In this document: positions 55,226 to 64,000 of the stretch, in pieces
Numbering within the stretch: position 1 is the first letter of the stretch
Layout: each line of letters opens with the position of its first letter
Source of the DNA: Arenicola marina
Taxonomy: Eukaryota > Annelida > Polychaeta > Arenicolidae
Length of the DNA stretch: 64,000 nt
Reading direction: 5' to 3'
NCBI GenBank assembly: GCA_964019135.1
Contig: OZ025256.1
Span: 22,079,911 to 22,143,910 of the forward strand
Made by a program: the position numbers and the translations under genes
Notes under the pieces: generated by a model
Seen by the model: only the letters and a program-made list of their open reading frames with translations
Told to the model about the DNA's origin: nothing
Database searches by the model: none

Positions 55226-55613
55226 ATACACACATCAGCGATACGATCACCTTTTAACAAATATGCTCAGTTGCTTATGAAGTAGGCAGGATAAGAAATG
55301 TGTAACTGTTGTAGTCTATCAGTCCCTTGACGCTGTGAAAATTGACTAGGCCTATTCTCAGATTCTGTGCATGATCAAAATTCAAATGATTTGTCCCTGG
55401 CCCTGGGGCTGGGCCTGGCACTAAACTAAAGCAGCTAAGTCTAAGACTAAGTGGCAGATTTCGCTGGCGTGCCGAGTGGTCAGGTGGTAGATTTGATGTC
55501 AGAGCCAGCACTGGACCTAACCCGGGTAAGCTTACATCATGCCTCTCTGACCATGGCCGTAAATAAAGCAAGGGTGAGAGCCATGCCATTCACGGTGATT
55601 CACCAGCCCTAAA
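55226..55613. other. unique sequence, no gene seen
   Basis: GTGCCGAGTGGTCAGG at 55,471 resembles a tRNA box A, without a matching box B. No exon is supported. Confidence 0.4.
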
Positions 55614-55937
55614 ATTAGAAATTGCGGACCGATGGCTCAATTAAGTTGAATATCCTAACAGAATTCCATTTGCCGGATGTGACAAATGCCGCCTGGCATT
55701 CATCATGCTAAGCTTGTTTACTTCCAGCGAATGGCGAAGCATTGACAACGAGGCAAGAGGTGATAAAAATTGCCCAGATTACAAGAAAATACACTACCGA
55801 CCAAAGAAATGACTGTCCGACAAAAGTCATAAAGGCTGAAAGGTTTCAGGAACTGAGTGGAGTACATTGACAGGTAGGCACTGCATATTTATTCTGTTAG
55901 GACATTCAACTTGAGCCATCAGTGCGCGATTTCTAAT
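55614..55937. mobile_element. MITE with about 50-bp terminal inverted repeats
   Basis: The left end (ATTAGAAATTGCGGACCGAT, to 55,664) and the reverse complement of the right end (55,891-55,937) match at about 85% with one 4-bp indel; both include TGGCTCAA and CCTAACAGAAT. I cannot resolve a target duplication. The interior of about 225 bp is non-coding. Confidence 0.7.
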
Positions 55938-56548
55938 TATAATAGCAGGGGCTATGTAATAAATGTTGACATGGAGCGTAGAAAATTAAAAAAAAACAAT
56001 CAATCAGGTGTCGATTGCAGAATGTATACAAATAAATGCACCTTAGACATCTATTCAAGTTGTTCTTCATACCTTTATAGTTCCAAAGGCGATGAAAATG
56101 CCTGTAAATAACTTTGGTCACTTTTTATATTTATAGAACTTTACAATAAGTTAATAATTATTTTTATTTCTCGCCATTATATCACTGTTACAGAAGTTTA
56201 GCAATTTAACACTGAAATGTAAGACAAGAACGGTGCTGTAACAGTGACATGGCAGCAAGGAAAAGTTGTAAATACTTGTTATTAGAGAAGTTCCATAATT
56301 ACAAAGAGTTACTTGTATACATTGCCAACTTGGCCTGACTTTAATATCCCCCACCATTTTTGGCTGTTTCCTATGTTTCAGCCTACTGTCTTATTACCGC
56401 CCATTGTGTACGTTCTGCAGTCAATGCCCAAAAGTGTGCTAATTTCAAATCAAGGCAAGCAACCGACATTCTCATGGCTCTCTCTTATTTCTGTGGGTCT
56501 GACTAGTGTCAGGTAGGATGCTAATTCATGTTCAATCTATCTTTGCAG
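55938..56548. other. AT-rich sequence, no gene seen
   Basis: No supported feature before the acceptor TCTATCTTTGCAG at 56,548. Confidence 0.4.
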
Positions 56549-56645
56549 AAGCAAGATGTCAAATTGCAAGCAGCTCGATAGGTGTTGTTTCAATGAGATC
56601 CTTGCAGAGATGATGCACTTTGCCCCACACATCAAGAAAATGGAG
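56549..56645 (+). CDS. candidate exon of a small unknown protein (ATG at 56,556)
   Basis: A strong polypyrimidine acceptor and donor ATGGAG|GTAACT bracket one open frame, which from ATG reads MSNCKQLDRCCFNEILAEMM then HFAPHIKKME and ends in phase 0. It joins in frame to 57,238 for a total of 40 codons from this ATG, though an upstream exon could also exist. The family is not recognised. Confidence 0.4.
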
Positions 56646-57237
56646 GTAACTGAGGCTACTTACAAATTGTAACAATCGTTGTTTACATGCTGCCTGTGAC
56701 AGACATTAACTTTGGATGTCGCTTGTCCTGTCGAGCATGTGGTGAGGAGATTGACCTGCCCCCTTTGAATATTTACCTGTCCTATCAAATTTAAAAGCGA
56801 CAACTAAGAAACTATTTATTTACTGTGGTATATACACCCAAGTTCGACGATTCTGCAACGTCATGTTCCGCAAAGCAAGTGTCTAGTCCTGAGCCTAGTT
56901 TTCCAATGTTTTATGGTTGGGGCCAACAAACGAAGGCGACTGTGCACTTATTGTTCGCATTGATCAGTGCCTGCAGGGTTGTTTGCTAAGTGTAACTGCT
57001 GAACATGGCTCAATACAGAGAGATCACAGTCTAAATCTTAACCTGCCCCGTCAGGCATACAACCATCATTCTAACCTGTCTGACCATGTAATTAAACTGT
57101 CCCGGGCAGTCAGTTATGTCTTTCTCTGGCTGCAGAAATGATACCATTAAATGTTTGCTTGTGAATAAAGGAGTTAATGATAGCTCACATGTATGCCACT
57201 AACTGTAACTGACCGCTGCTTGCCTTTTTTTTAATAG

Positions 57238-57270
57238 GTGCCGGCGATGGAGGATCTTGAAGCTGACTGA
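57238..57270 (+). CDS. candidate terminal exon of the same small gene
   Basis: The acceptor is T-rich ending TTTAATAG. It reads VPAMEDLEAD then TGA at 57,268, phase 0 with the previous exon. Confidence 0.35.
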   Translation: MPAMEDLEAD

Positions 57271-57334
57271 GAGAAGTTGACAAAGCAGCATGTAATACAG
57301 AAGTATGTTGAAAAAAAAACTAATTCTGCCCTCT

Positions 57335-57955
57335 TTATTTCTCCCCTCCCCAAACTTAGGTATCTCCCCTCCCCTCATTTGGGGTGTCTCCCCTCCCTTA
57401 ACTTAGGTGTCCCCCCTCCCCTAACTTAAGTTATTTCCCCTTCTCAAACTTTAAGTGTATCCCCTCCTCAAACTTTGGGTGTCTCTCCCCTCCCTAACTT
57501 AGGGCCTCGCCCCTCCCAAACTTAGGGCCTCTTCCATCCCTTAACTTGGGGTGTCTCCCCTCTTCCAGCTTATTGTGTTTCCCCTCCCTTAACTTAGGTG
57601 TCCCCCCTCCCCTAACTTAGGTGTTTCTCCTCCCCCAACTGTAAGTGTATCCCCTCCTCAAACTTTGGGTGTCTCTCCTCCCCTAACTTGGGGTGTCTCT
57701 CCTTCCCTGACTTGGGTGTCTCCCCTCCCTGCCCTAGGGTCTCTCCCCTCCCAAACTTAGGGTCTCTTCACCCTCTTAACTTGTTGTGTCTCCCCTCTCC
57801 CAACTTGGGGGTGTCTCCGCTTGCCTAACTTGGGGTGTCTCCCCTCCCCTAACTTATGGTGTCTCCCCTCCCCTAACTTATGGTGTCTTCCCTACCCTAA
57901 CTTTGGGTTTCTGCTCTCCCATAACTTAGGGGGTCTCCCCTACCCCAAAACTCTT
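57335..57955 (+). repeat. 23-24-bp minisatellite, about 25 units
   Basis: Units are TAACTTAGGTGTCTCCCCTC plus CCC with many variants (CTTGGGGTGTCTCC, CTTAGGGCCTC). Confidence 0.9.
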
Positions 57956-57994
57956 CTTCTTCCTTCAAATGGAAAGGGTTCTTCGCTGTAGTAG

Positions 57995-58430
57995 CGCAAT
58001 GGTCTGTCAACCACGTGGTAATGTTATTATAAAGACTGTGTTAAAGTTGTTATACAGTTTGTATTGGCGCAATGGCCTGTCAACCATGCGGTAATGCAAT
58101 TATAAAGAATGCGTTAAACTTGTTATACAGTTTGTATTGACGCAATGGTGTGTCATCCACGCGGTAATGTAATTATAATGACTGCGTTAAACTTGTTATA
58201 CAGTTTGTATTGGCGCAAAGGCCTGTCAACCACGCGGTAATGCAGTTATAAAGACTGCGTTAAACTTGTTATACAGTTTGTATTGACGCAATGACGTGTC
58301 ATCCACGCGGTAATGTAATTATAATGACTGCGATAAACTTATTATGCAGTTTATATTGGCACATTGACTTGACAACCACGCGGTAATATACTAATAAAGA
58401 TGTTAAAAATGTTTTAAAAAAAAAAACAGT
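57995..58430 (+). repeat. 73-bp tandem repeat, six units
   Basis: CGCAATGG repeats at 57,995, 58,068 and 58,141 and onward every 73 bp, with CACGCGGTAATG and TTGTTATACAGTTTGTATTG in each unit. Variants alternate between units (GGCGCAATGGCCTGTCAACC and GACGCAATGGTGTGTCATCC), so the array is partly dimeric. Confidence 0.9.
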
Positions 58431-58479
58431 TTTCTGCTTCATTTCTGTGAGTGCACCATCATATTCGTTTAATGTTCTG

Positions 58480-58650
58480 GGAAGGTTTGCTCGTAATATT
58501 AAAAAAACTCTCCGAATATTTTCAGAATGTTTTGCGAATATTCCCAAAAAATATTCCCCGAATATTAAGAAAACTTTCCTGAAAAACATTCCCGGAATAT
58601 TTTTTAGTAATATTCCCGTAACATTGGCGGAATAATCGGAGAATATTATT
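58480..58650 (+). repeat. degenerate GAATATTC repeat
   Basis: CGTAATATT, CGAATATTTTC, CGAATATTCCC, ATATTCCCCGAATATT, GGAATATT and TAATATTCCCG follow at 17-22-bp intervals, each a near-palindrome around AATATT. Confidence 0.7.
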
Positions 58651-58767
58651 TTGTTACCTGGACGTGTAGTCCGCTTAACTGTACTGTAAAATTGGATACT
58701 GCCGTGACTGATGTTAAGAGCAGCGTCCCAGTCAACATATACATAATGGTCCCATGTGGGCCCCACG

Positions 58768-58832
58768 TAGCCCCAGTTCTGTGGCTGTAGGACGGGCAAA
58801 AAATTGACAGGGCCCGTCTACAGCCACAGAGC
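58768..58832. repeat. foldback hairpin related to 34,099-34,162
   Basis: The left arm TAGCCCCAGTTCTGTGGCTG continues TAGGACGGGC; the right arm GCCCGTC...TACAGCCACAGA pairs with it except for one missing base, and diverges in its last dozen bases. No target duplication is seen. It is an older or damaged copy of the small foldback family. Confidence 0.65.
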
Positions 58833-59198
58833 CAAGCAAGCCTGTGACCGCGGAACGCCTTGGGTTGCCGTCTAACCGCATCTCTGTGAAACAAACTAAG
58901 CAACACTCACCGCCAAATCCGGTATTTTTTAACTCCATAGATGTTATGTTACTGGGTAGCACCGTTGATATCGTTCAACAGACTCGATGTTCCATGACAT
59001 GTCCATCTTTTCCCACACAACAAATTTCGAATCGCCCGCTCACTCGCCGCTTGTCTTGGCGGAAGTTGTTAACTGCTCGCGTCGCGCGCAGAGCCAGAGC
59101 GAATATTTATCAACAATCACACGTGGACCGGCAACTCAGCCACCTTCCGCATGTGGAGTGCATTTGACATTTCAACAGTGCGCAATTATTACTCCCTT
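58833..59198. other. unique sequence, no gene seen
   Basis: No supported feature; the frames are short and unrecognised. Confidence 0.4.
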
Positions 59199-59342
59199 TA
59201 GTGGCGGATCCAAGGGGGTGGGGGGGGGGACGAGCCAAGTACTGTTAAATTAGTTGTTTTAAGTAAAATATTCGCACACGGGGTCTGGCGCCCCCCCCCC
59301 CCCCCCCCACCACACTTTCACAAATTTCTGGAGCCGCCACTG
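59199..59342. mobile_element. hAT-type MITE (TAGTGGCGG/CCGCCACTG ends) with G-run/C-run arms
   Basis: The left end TAGTGGCGGATCCAAGGGGG and the right end CTGGAGCCGCCACTG are inverted repeats. (C/T)AGTGGCGG(A/C)TCC is a common terminal motif of hAT elements. The arms carry a G-run (59,214-59,229) and a C-run (59,290-59,308). The flanking 8-mers (ACTCCCTT and TTGCACTT) match only partly, so the target duplication is not convincing. Confidence 0.7.
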
Positions 59343-59353
59343 TTGCACTTTCA

Positions 59354-60466
59354 TTAAGACGAAAATCTACGATTTTCGTCTTATGTCGGTGTGTTCGGTT
59401 TGTTAAGACGAAAATTTTCAATTTTCGTCTTATGTCGGTGTGTTCGGTTATTAAGACGAAAATTTCCAATTTTCGTCTTATGTCGGTGTGTTCGGTGAAT
59501 CTGTATGTGTGTCTGTCCGTTTGTAACGCGGGGCATTATCTTTCGAATGCCTTAAGCTATCGACTTCCAAATTCACAAAAAGATGCGGAATGGCAATCGT
59601 CAGGCTAAGTTCGTAGATGGGCTATGTAGGTCAACGGTCAAGGTCACAGGAATTTTTCGCAATTCGCTTAACCATTGATAGATAGGAACAAAAATCGGCA
59701 AAATCTCTATAGCGTTTCGAGTTTGTACTTAATGACGCTCAAAATTAATTCACGTATTGGGCTTATAGGTACCTTATATACGGTGTTTCAATTTTGAATA
59801 TCGTCCGCATAGTTCTTCTGCAAAAAATTCCCAAAGTTTAACATGGGACCCTATGGGAGCATTTTGGCGGGAATCAGGCCTCCTTAATTTCTCCATGAAG
59901 GGGACATGTCAGACAAACGACACGTTGCGTCAGACATGACATTAGTATTTGGGCGTAAAATATTATATTGACCAAGGTCACGCTTCCAAGGTCAAGGTCA
60001 CATCAAGGTCAAGGTTACGAAACATGTATTCCCGCGTAACTTCGTTAATATTTGGTCTAGAGATTCGCGATTCGTTTCAGAGTATTCTTCAGAGAGATAC
60101 GCAAAAGTAATGTGCCCTCAGATTTCACCTCACGTTTATAGTTTTCGAGTAATTGGATGATCAATTTTGACAATGCCGAAAGCGCAAAAAATTCGCTGTG
60201 ACTACATAAATGCAGATAGATGACTCATATGTGGTGGAATACGTACCCATATTACTGACATCATGTATGCCAAATACCATCAAAATCGAACCAGTAGTTT
60301 CGACGCTGGCAAATAATCACACTTTAACATGGCCAAGCCCATTATAAAGCCTCGATACGCCAAATGACTGACGGCGTGTTAACGTCATGAAATGGGTCTT
60401 AACATAGTCGAATTGGTCCCATAACCACAATTTTCGTCTTCCTTCTCAAGCTCTGCTTGACCGTCT
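59354..60466 (+). mobile_element. Helentron-like non-autonomous element, unit A
   Basis: The 5' end is a palindrome, TTAAGACGAAAATCTACGAT then TTTCGTCTTATG, repeated three times in tandem (59,354, 59,403, 59,451) before a GTGTCTGTCC-rich stretch. The 3' end has ATTTTCGTCTTCC, the inverse of the 5' AAGACGAAAAT (a subterminal inverted repeat), then the hairpin TCAAGCTCTGCTTGA (60,446-60,460) a few bases before the border. Subterminal inverted repeats, a 5' GTCT microsatellite and a 3' hairpin are features described for Helentron-associated elements such as Drosophila DINE-1 and bivalve pearl. Non-coding. Confidence 0.65.
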
Positions 60467-61737
60467 CGGTCTGTCTGTCTGTGTGTCTGTCACGCTGCGC
60501 ATTATCTTTCGAATGCCTTAAGATATCGACTTCCAAATTCACAGAAAGATGCGGAAAGGCAATCGTCAGGCTAAGTTCGTAGATGGGCAATATAACTCAA
60601 AGGTTAACGTCACGATGACGTCATACGTCCAAAACACATTTTCCGCTCTAGCTCTCTTAATATTGCAGCTAGAGAGCCGCAATTAGTGTCAAAATACTCA
60701 GCTCCTCAAAATCTTTCGCCTTACTGACATCAGATTTGACGTAGGATAAAAAGTTTTCGCGCCACAGGCAGCTGAAAATTCGATTTTTTTTATTTTTTTT
60801 ATTTTTTTATAAAGTTTGAGATATCGACTCCTCCTTCTGCACAGACAATGCCACGGCCCACCGTCAGGCCAAGTTCGTAGATGGGCCGTGTAGGTCAAAG
60901 GTCCAGGTCACAGGAATTTTTTGAAATTCGCTTAACCATTGAAAGATAGGACCAAAAAACGGGAAAATTGCTATAACGTTCGCAGTTTCCATTTAATCAC
61001 GCTGCAAATTATTTCACGTGTTGGGCCCATTTGAACCTTCTATATCATCTTTGATTTGTGCAAATCGTCCAAATAGTTTTCCCGCTAAAAATTCCCAAAG
61101 TCTAACATGGGACCCTATGGGAGCATTTTGGCGGAAACCAGGCCTCCTCAATTTCTCCATGAAAGGTACATGTCAGACAAACGACACCTTGCGTGAGACA
61201 TGACATTGGTATTTGAGCGTAAAGTATTATATTGACCAAGGTCACACTTCCAAGATCAAGGTCACATCAAGGTCAAGGTTACGAAACATGTTTTCCCGTG
61301 TATCTTCGTTAATATTTGGTCTAGAGATTCGCGGTTTGTTTCAGAGTATTCTTCAGAGAGATACGCAAAAGTAATGTGCCCTCAGATTTCACCTCCCATT
61401 TATAGTTTTCGAGTAATTGGATGATTAATTTTGACATTGCCGAAAGCGCAAACAATTTGCTGTGACTACATAAATGCAGGTAGATGACTCATATGTGGTG
61501 GAATATGTACCCATATTACTGGCATCATGTTTGCCAAATTGCATCAAAATCAAAGCAGTAGTTTGGAAGCTAGCAAATAATCACACGTTAACATGGCCAA
61601 GCCCACTATAAGGCCTCGATACGCCAAATGAATGACGGCGTGCCATGCCAAAGTCATGAAATGGGTCTTAACACTGTCGAATTGGTCCCATAACCCAAAT
61701 TTTCGTCTTCCTTCTCAAGCTGTGCTTGACGGTCTAG
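60467..61737 (+). mobile_element. Helentron-like non-autonomous element, unit B
   Basis: It lacks the 5' palindrome and starts in the GTCT-rich stretch (CGGTCTGTCTGTCTG). It shares most of its length with unit A, with an extra internal module of about 330 bp (TGACGTCATACGTCC ... GAGATATCGACTCC). The 3' end is ATTTTCGTCTTCC, hairpin TCAAGCTGTGCTTGA (61,715-61,729), CGGTCTAG. CTAG fits the CTRR ending of Helitrons and is followed by T. Confidence 0.65.
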
Positions 61738-61781
61738 TTAAGACGAAAATCTACGATTTTCGTCTTATGTCGGTGTGTTCG

Positions 61782-61824
<43 letters not shown>

Positions 61825-63640
61825 GGAGCATTATCTGTCGAATGCCTAAAGATATCGTTCTCTTCTTTTACCAAAACATTCCGACAGCCAATCGACAGGT
61901 CAAGTTCGTGAATGGGCAATATAACTCAAAGGTCAAGGTCACGATGACGTCATACGTCCAAAACACATTTTCCGCTCTAGCTCTCTTAATATTGCAGTTA
62001 GAGAGCAGCAATTAGTGTCAAAATACTCAGCTCCTCAAAGTCTTTCTCGTTACTGACATCAGATTTGATGTAGGATGAAAAGTTTTCGCGCCACGGGCTC
62101 TTGAAAATTGACAACTTTGGATTTTTTTTTTTTTTTTACAAAGTTTGAGATATCGACTTCTCCTTCTGCATAGATAATGCCACGGCCTACCGTCAGACCA
62201 AGTTTGTAGATGGGCAATCTAGGTCAAAGGTCAAGGTCACAGGAATTTTTCACATTTCGCTTAACCATTGAAAGATAGGACCAAAAATCGGAAAAATCAC
62301 TACTACTGTCTTAGTTTTCATCTAATGACGCTCACCATTATTTCTGTTATTGGGCCCATAGATACGTTATATATCGCCTCAAAATTGTAAAAATCGCCCG
62401 AATAGTTTTCCCGCTAAAAATTCCCAAAGTTTAACATGGGATCCTATGGCAGCATTTTGGCGGGAAAGTGGTCTCAATTTCTCCGTGAAGGGCACAAGTG
62501 AGACAAACGTCACCTGGCGTGATACATGACATTAGTAATTGGGCACGAATAACTATATTGGTCAAGGTCACGCTTCCAAGGTCAAGGTCGCAGCAAGGTC
62601 AAGGACACGAAACATGTGTTCCCGCGTAACTTCGTTAATATCGCGTCTAGAGATTCGTTGTTTGTTGGAGAGTATTCTGCGGAGAGAGGCGGACACGCAT
62701 GACTGGCTCAAATGTTTCCGGATACTGAACGATTTTCGAGTAATCGGCCAATCTATATTCAGCGTACGTGTCAAGTGGCGTTTTGAACTTTGCAAGGCCA
62801 TAACTCGGTTAATATTTGAGATAGGGAGCCCAGATTTGGCATGAATGGAGAGAGAAATGTGAGCTAGACTTATGAAAACCACCTCAGAAATGCTCTAGGA
62901 CGCTTAGTTTGGCCGCTAGAGCGCTCACAAGAGGTGCACCCCCCTCCATGCCGACGCTCCCATTATGAGTCAACGGCGATATGGACCGGCACTCTTTCGG
63001 GGTTGCGATGGCCGCCGTTCGCTTAATAGCGACGCTAGAGAGTCGGGATTAGTTGCAAACGACGGGCAAACGTCGACTTGGATATGGAAACCGCCTTCAC
63101 ATTTTGCCTATCACGCATAGTTTTCCCGCTAAAAATTCCCAAAGTTTAACATGGGACCATACGGGAGCATTTTGGCGGGAAAATGACCTCCCCAATTTCT
63201 CCATGAAGGGGACATCTCAGACAAACGACACCTTGCGTGAAACATGACAGTAGTATTTGGGCGGAAAGTACTATATTGATCAAGGTTACGCTTCCAAGGT
63301 CAAGGTCACGGCAATGTCAAGGTCACGGCAAGGTCAAGTTCAAGGTCACGAAACATGTTTTCGAGCGTAACTCCGTTAATATTGGGTCTACAGATCCACG
63401 GTTTGTTTCAGAATATTCTTCAGAGACAGGCGCAAAAGTAATGTGCCCTCAGATTTCACCTCACATTTATAGTTTTGGAATTATTGGATCATCAAATTGT
63501 AACCTAATAAAAATTACCTATATGTGGTGCAATATGTACCAATATTACTAATATCATGTGTGCTAAATTCCAACGAAATCGAACCAGCAGTTTGGACGCA
63601 AAGAAATAATCAAACATTAACATGGCCAATCCCATTATAA
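61738..63640 (+). mobile_element. Helentron-like non-autonomous element, unit C, 3'-truncated
   Basis: Begins TTAAGACGAAAATCTACGAT directly after the CTAG of unit B, then (GTCT)n at 61,784-61,824. It includes both the extra module of unit B and a block (about 62,790-63,060) shared with 43.8-45.0 kb, followed by a second copy of the common module. The tail stops matching near 63,640 before any 3' hairpin. Confidence 0.6.
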
Positions 63641-63798
63641 AGATATGACGCGTGAGTACGCAATGACGTTTCGGCCTATCCCCCAATGTTGTCGCTAGCC
63701 CTTTGCAATTTTATTGTCAAAAAGGGACGCCAGCAGGCCGAATGTTTCATCAACCGAAATGTGTTTCCAGCATAAAAACGAACAAATATTAATAATAG
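63641..63798. other. unique sequence, possible SINE body
   Basis: On the minus strand this follows the tRNA-like segment at 63,799-63,870 and could be its 3' body; no second copy is present for comparison. Confidence 0.3.
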
Positions 63799-63870
63799 GT
63801 ACCCAGTTGGGTTTGAACACCCAACCTTCATGCCCACTGTCGAACGCCTTATCCACTACGCCAAAGTGCC
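63799..63870 (-). repeat. tRNA-like sequence (SINE head or tRNA pseudogene)
   Basis: On the minus strand TGGCGTAGTGG matches the box A consensus exactly, and GTGTTCAAACC is one base from box B at the correct spacing. GTGGATAAGGCG resembles the D-arm of tRNA-Arg. The T-arm pairs (GTTGGGT...ACCCAAC), but the anticodon and acceptor stems do not, so it is not a functional tRNA. A polymerase III promoter of a SINE is the best reading. Confidence 0.5.
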
Positions 63871-64000
63871 GCGTTGTACGTATATGCTACTGTTTCAGAA
63901 GTCCCCAAACCCGCTCGATCAGTCATATTTCATACGAAATCCTGCCCTCGGTCTTCCATAGGCTCGACCGAAGCACAACATCCGCCCGTCTCGATCTTTA
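63871..64000. other. window end, nothing supported
   Basis: Short unique stretch without a feature. Confidence 0.4.

Noticed and set aside
55455..55560. tRNA-Ser/Leu-like box A (GTGCCGAGTGGTCAGG)
   Set aside because: No box B or cloverleaf follows at the right distance.

Overview
This window looks like repeat-dense intergenic and intronic DNA from an animal, most likely a marine invertebrate such as a mollusc, another lophotrochozoan or a lancelet. I cannot name the species. The reasons are spliceosomal introns with GT/AG borders, a Ty3/gypsy retroelement, hAT-like, Mutator-like and pogo-like DNA elements, Helitron/Helentron-like non-autonomous elements with GTCT microsatellites, tRNA-like sequence, and very long minisatellites. 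There is no sign of operons, ribosome binding sites or other prokaryotic organisation. About 20 kb of the 64 kb is simple tandem repeat.

Layout. 0-2 kb: two foldback MITEs and a diverged dispersed repeat. 2.05-5.55 kb: 76-bp minisatellite. 6.9-12.8 kb: a 27-bp array with a 31-bp derivative array nested inside it, ending beside a zinc-finger coding exon (12,963-13,262). 13.5-14.1 kb: 49-bp array. 17.3-18.0 kb: a broken SGNH-hydrolase sequence on the minus strand. 18.6-19.5 kb: 28-bp and 19-bp arrays. 20-22.5 kb: candidate exons of an unrecognised gene. 22.6-29.5 kb: a homogeneous 32-bp satellite of about 210 units. 30.0-31.3 kb: a 41-bp satellite abutting a truncated Ty3/gypsy element (31.3-36.0 kb, minus strand), which carries a 64-bp foldback insertion. 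39.8-41.1 kb: two phase-matched exons of a PHD-finger gene. 41.6-45.1 kb and 59.35-63.6 kb: tandem mosaics of a Helentron-like non-coding family rich in AGGTCA and TGACGTCA motifs.

The most gene-like region is 47.4-52.6 kb. Three phase-consistent exons on the plus strand (47,390-48,688) encode the N-terminal part of an integrase/IS3-type (IS3EU-like) DDE transposase. Four phase-consistent exons on the minus strand (52,603 to 49,765) encode the N-terminal part of a G2E3/HECT-like E3 ligase family protein with a small CCHC finger. The two genes converge, and each stops just before its catalytic domain (DDE core and HECT respectively). This suggests one transposon or gene pair that lost its centre. 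They could be two genes of one large element, but that is inference.

Apart from this pair, the PHD gene and the zinc-finger exon, the remaining open frames are mostly products of tandem repeats with few stop codons. No rRNA, CRISPR, complete mobile element or complete host gene was found.
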